A DNA stretch of 8,010 bases from Cyanobium sp. M55B138 (GTDB lineage Bacteria; Cyanobacteriota; Cyanobacteriia; PCC-6307; Cyanobiaceae): NCBI GenBank assembly GCA_018400215.1, contig JAGYNF010000068.1, positions 1 to 8,010 on the forward strand, given 5' to 3'. A model generated the notes under the pieces. The model was not told the DNA's origin. It ran no database searches and saw nothing but the letters and a program-made list of their open reading frames with translations. Positions 5,995 to 8,010 of the stretch are shown here, in pieces. Numbering within the stretch: position 1 is the first letter of the stretch; every line of letters starts with the position of its first letter. The translations under genes were made by a program, and so were the position numbers.

Positions 5995-6519
5995 ATGCAG
6001 CCCAGCCTTAGCCACCTCAACAGCCGCGGCGAGGTGCACATGGTGGATGTGGCGGCCAAGCCGGCCACGGCCCGCCAGGCGGTGGCTGAGGGTTTCCTCG
6101 CCCTGGCGCCCGAGGCCCTGGCGCTGGTGCGCGACGGGCGGGCCGGCAAGGGCGACGTGCTGGCGGTGGCGCGGGTGGCGGCCATCCAGGCGGCCAAGCG
6201 CACCGCCGAGTTGATTCCCCTCTGCCACCCGCTGCCGCTCAGCTCCCTGGCGGTGGTGATCGCCGAGGCGCCGCTGCCGGATGGCTCGGCTGTGGGCCTG
6301 CGCTGTGAGGCCACGGCCGGCACCACCGGCCCCACCGGGGTGGAGATGGAGGCGCTCACCGCCGTGCAGGTGGGCCTGCTCACCCTCTACGACATGCTTA
6401 AAAGTGCCGACCGGGCGATGACGATTGGGCCGGTGCGGCTGCTGCGCAAATCCGGCGGCCGTAGCGGCGACTGGCAGCGCCCTGAGGCCCAACAGGCGGC
6501 GGAGGGCCCCGATGGCTGA
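5995..6519 (+). CDS. moaC: Cyclic pyranopterin monophosphate synthase MoaC
   Basis: 174 residues, close to the E. coli protein (161) plus a short C-terminal tail. With the radical-SAM enzyme MoaA it converts GTP to cyclic pyranopterin monophosphate, the first step of molybdenum cofactor synthesis, in the cytoplasm. Conserved blocks: [15 protein letters not shown] (5-19), [20 protein letters not shown] (51-70), [10 protein letters not shown] (74-83), [10 protein letters not shown] (114-123) and [20 protein letters not shown] (131-150). Lys52, His78, Asp133 and Lys136 line up with the E. coli active-site residues Lys51, His77, Asp128 and Lys131, so it should be active. The start is ATG at 5995, which matches the N-terminus of known MoaC. 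An in-frame ATG at 5929 would overlap the divergent secreted-protein gene and add unrelated residues. The stop overlaps the moeA start by 8 bp, indicating one transcript and probable translational coupling. MoaA is not in the window. Confidence 0.97.
   Translation: MQPSLSHLNSRGEVHMVDVAAKPATARQAVAEGFLALAPEALALVRDGRAGKGDVLAVARVAAIQAAKRTAELIPLCHPLPLSSLAVVIAEAPLPDGSAVGLRCEATAGTTGPTGVEMEALTAVQVGLLTLYDMLKSADRAMTIGPVRLLRKSGGRSGDWQRPEAQQAAEGPDG
6501..6505 (+). promoter_or_regulatory. Shine-Dalgarno of moeA, inside the end of moaC
   Basis: GGAGG lies 6 nt before the ATG at 6512. It fixes the moeA start at MAEPYGREG, although the open frame continues upstream to 6425 within moaC. Confidence 0.7.
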
Positions 6520-7765
6520 GCCCTACGGCCGCGAGGGCTTACCGCTGGAGCAGGCCCGTGCCTTGATTCTGGCCGCGCTGCAGCCCCTGGGCCGCACGGA
6601 GCAGCTGCCGCTGGCGGCCTGCCTGGGCCGCACCGCCGCCGAGCCGCTGCGGGCGGCGGCCGCGGTGCCGGGCTTCAGGGCTTCGATCATGGACGGCTAC
6701 GCCATTGCAGGGGCAGAGCTGCCGGAGCTGGGGGCGCGCTGGCGGCTGCTGGGCCGCTCGGCGGCGGGGGCTCCCTACACCGGGGCGCTGGCGGCGGGCG
6801 AGGCGGTGCGCATCCTCACCGGCGCGGTGGTGCCGCAGGGCAGTGAGCGGGTGCTGCCCCAGGAGCTGGTGCGCGCCGAGCCCGGTGGTGCTGGTGTTCT
6901 CGGAGCGATTGAGCTGGTGGCCGCCTGCGGCCCCAACGCCTGGATCCGCGGGCCCGAGGAGGAGGCTGCGGTGGGTCAGGAGCTGGTGGCGGCGGGCCAG
7001 CGGCTGGGGGTGGCGGAGCTGGGCCGCCTGGCCAGCTGCGGCGTGGAGCGACTCACGGTGGCGGCCCGGCCGCGGCTGGGCTTGCTGATCAGTGGCGATG
7101 AACTGCTGCCGCCGGGGCAACCGCGCGGGCCGGGCCAGATCTGGGAGAGCAATGCGACCCTGCTGGTGGCCCTGCTGCAGCGGCTTGGCTACGGGGTGGC
7201 CGAGCGGCGGCTGGTGGCCGACCAGAGGGAGCCCCTGCGCCAGGCCCTGCTGGAGCTGGCCGGCAGCTGCGATCTGGTGGTGAGCACCGGCGGCGTGTCG
7301 GCCGGCGACAGCGACTGGATCCGCGCCCTGGTGGAGGAGCTGGGGCAGGTGCGGTTCTGGAAGTTGTTTCTCAAGCCCGGCCGGCCCTTCGCCTGGGGCC
7401 AGGTGGCGGGGGTGCCGTTTTTCGGGTTGCCGGGCAATCCGGTGGCGGCGGCGATCACGGCGCTGCAGCTGCTCTGGCCGGCGCTGCAGCGGCTGGAGGG
7501 GGCGGAGATGGCGTTGTTGCCTCGGCTGAAGGTGCGGCTGGAAGCTCCCCTTCGCCGTGGTGCTGGCCGGCCGGAACTGGCGCGGGCGCGGCTGGTGGTG
7601 GCGACCGATGGCGGGCTGTGGGCCCGGGTAGAGGGATCGCAGGCCTCCTCACGCATCGGCTCGCTGCAGGGGGCCGATCTGCTGCTGGAGATCCCAGCGG
7701 AGTTGGGGGCCCTGGAGGCCGGCACGGAGCTGTGGGCACAACTGCTGCGGTTGCCGCTGCTCTGA
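6512..7765 (+). CDS. moeA: Molybdopterin molybdenumtransferase MoeA
   Basis: 417 residues (E. coli 411). It inserts molybdate into adenylylated molybdopterin, the last step that makes active Mo-cofactor. Family landmarks: [14 protein letters not shown] (51-64) with the conserved Asp61, [18 protein letters not shown] (101-118), and the linker [18 protein letters not shown] (146-163). The MPT-binding domain has [13 protein letters not shown] (191-203), [11 protein letters not shown] (208-218), [15 protein letters not shown] (256-270), [15 protein letters not shown] (282-296) and [19 protein letters not shown] (303-321). The C-terminal beta domain follows from about 335. All motifs are intact. 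It overlaps moaC by 8 bp and has its own good Shine-Dalgarno within moaC. Downstream it converges with moaE. MoeA partners with a MogA/MoaB-type adenylyltransferase, which is not in the window. The likeliest client enzyme in a picocyanobacterium is nitrate reductase NarB (inference). The protein is very Leu/Ala/Gly-rich, in keeping with the GC content. Confidence 0.96.
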   Translation: MAEPYGREGLPLEQARALILAALQPLGRTEQLPLAACLGRTAAEPLRAAAAVPGFRASIMDGYAIAGAELPELGARWRLLGRSAAGAPYTGALAAGEAVRILTGAVVPQGSERVLPQELVRAEPGGAGVLGAIELVAACGPNAWIRGPEEEAAVGQELVAAGQRLGVAELGRLASCGVERLTVAARPRLGLLISGDELLPPGQPRGPGQIWESNATLLVALLQRLGYGVAERRLVADQREPLRQALLELAGSCDLVVSTGGVSAGDSDWIRALVEELGQVRFWKLFLKPGRPFAWGQVAGVPFFGLPGNPVAAAITALQLLWPALQRLEGAEMALLPRLKVRLEAPLRRGAGRPELARARLVVATDGGLWARVEGSQASSRIGSLQGADLLLEIPAELGALEAGTELWAQLLRLPLL

Positions 7766-7850
7766 AGCGTGCGGTTGTTCGTGTCCTTTACGACCCTGGC
7801 ACACGTGCGATGCAGATCCTCGCGGTGCACAGGAGCTGAGGGGCATGGCT
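7766..7850. other. 85-bp convergent gap between moeA and moaE
   Basis: Two transcription units end face to face here, so a bidirectional terminator is expected. Only an irregular stem can be drawn around 7803-7831 (short GCGA/TCGC and GTGC/GCAC pairings), with no T-run on either side. I therefore do not call a terminator. No small reading frame stands out. Confidence 0.3.
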
Positions 7851-8010
7851 TTACAGCGCCGTATTGCCCGTGATCCAGGCGCTGCTGCCATCGGCGTGCC
7901 ATTCCCGTTTCCAAAAGGGCGCGTTGTGCTTGAGCGCCTCCAGCAGCTCCTGGCAGCAGCTCTGAGCCGGGCCGCGGCGATCGGCGCCGATGGCCACCAG
8001 CACGATGGCG
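7851..8010 (-). CDS. moaE: Molybdopterin synthase catalytic subunit MoaE, C-terminal part (partial)
   Basis: The last 52 residues are present. The gene continues beyond the right edge and ends at TAA (7851-7853). MoaE is the large subunit of molybdopterin synthase and, with thiocarboxylated MoaD, adds the dithiolene sulfurs to cyclic pyranopterin monophosphate. The block LEALKHNAPFWKREW is diagnostic. Its two lysines align with the E. coli active-site Lys119 and Lys126 (LKTRAPFWKRE there). The preceding strand AIVLVAIGADRRGPAQ matches the V-x-V-G-x-x-x-x-R-x-x-A region of the family, with the conserved Arg. It is on the opposite strand to moaC-moeA although it acts between them in the pathway, so it is transcribed separately, perhaps with genes lying further right. 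Confidence 0.93.
   Translation of the reverse strand, partial: AIVLVAIGADRRGPAQSCCQELLEALKHNAPFWKREWHADGSSAWITGNTAL

Noticed and set aside
5467..6492. A 341-residue minus-strand frame that would fuse an N-terminal extension to the secreted protein
   Set aside because: The extra part is antisense to moaC and part of moeA, both certain genes. The signal peptide begins at the ATG at 5937.
7766..7850. Possible bidirectional terminator between moeA and moaE
   Set aside because: Only short, irregular pairings are visible and no T-run follows on either strand.
1..8010. Search for CRISPR arrays, tRNAs, insertion sequences, integrases or phage genes
   Set aside because: None seen. Nearly all of the window is accounted for by ordinary, intact genes of uniform composition, and no gap exceeds 186 bp.

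Overview
This window looks like a chromosomal segment of a high-GC picocyanobacterium (Synechococcus/Cyanobium-like, alpha-cyanobacterial lineage). The evidence is a phytol/polyprenol kinase of the cyanobacterial VTE5-like type, a group 2 RpoD-family sigma factor of the kind cyanobacteria carry in several copies, a cyanobacterial-length Ppk1, and strongly GC-ending codons throughout. Taxon is inferred from gene content and composition. No rRNA or other phylogenetic marker is present. I saw no mobile element, CRISPR array, tRNA or rRNA.

Left part (1-4136). The last 21 codons of an unrecognised plus-strand gene end at 65, almost touching the 3' end of a minus-strand block. Reading along the minus strand, that block is ppk1 (4136-1992), a 186-bp AT-richer leader, a group 2 sigma factor (1805-771), and the phytol kinase-like membrane protein (722-72). 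The leader carries a sigma-70-type promoter candidate, two small palindromes and a strong Shine-Dalgarno sequence. The sigma gene and the kinase gene are probably cotranscribed. ppk1 may be a separate unit or may read through.

Middle (4197-5937). Also on the minus strand are a small secreted protein and, 19 bp downstream of it, a DHA1-type MFS exporter. The secreted protein (156 aa) is the least familiar item here. After a signal peptide it has two copies of a 38-residue unit, each starting and ending with cysteine, with exactly equal Cys-Cys spacing, joined by a Pro/Ala-rich linker. I do not recognise its family.

Right part (5995-8010). Molybdenum cofactor genes: moaC and moeA overlap by 8 bp on the plus strand, and the 3' end of moaE faces them from the minus strand and runs off the window. 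MoaC acts in the first step (cyclic pyranopterin monophosphate), MoaE in the second (molybdopterin synthase large subunit) and MoeA in the last (molybdate insertion). In picocyanobacteria this pathway mainly serves nitrate reductase, so the flanking DNA to the right may hold further moa/mob or nitrate-assimilation genes (inference).

Most start codons here lack a good Shine-Dalgarno sequence. The sigma factor and moeA are exceptions.
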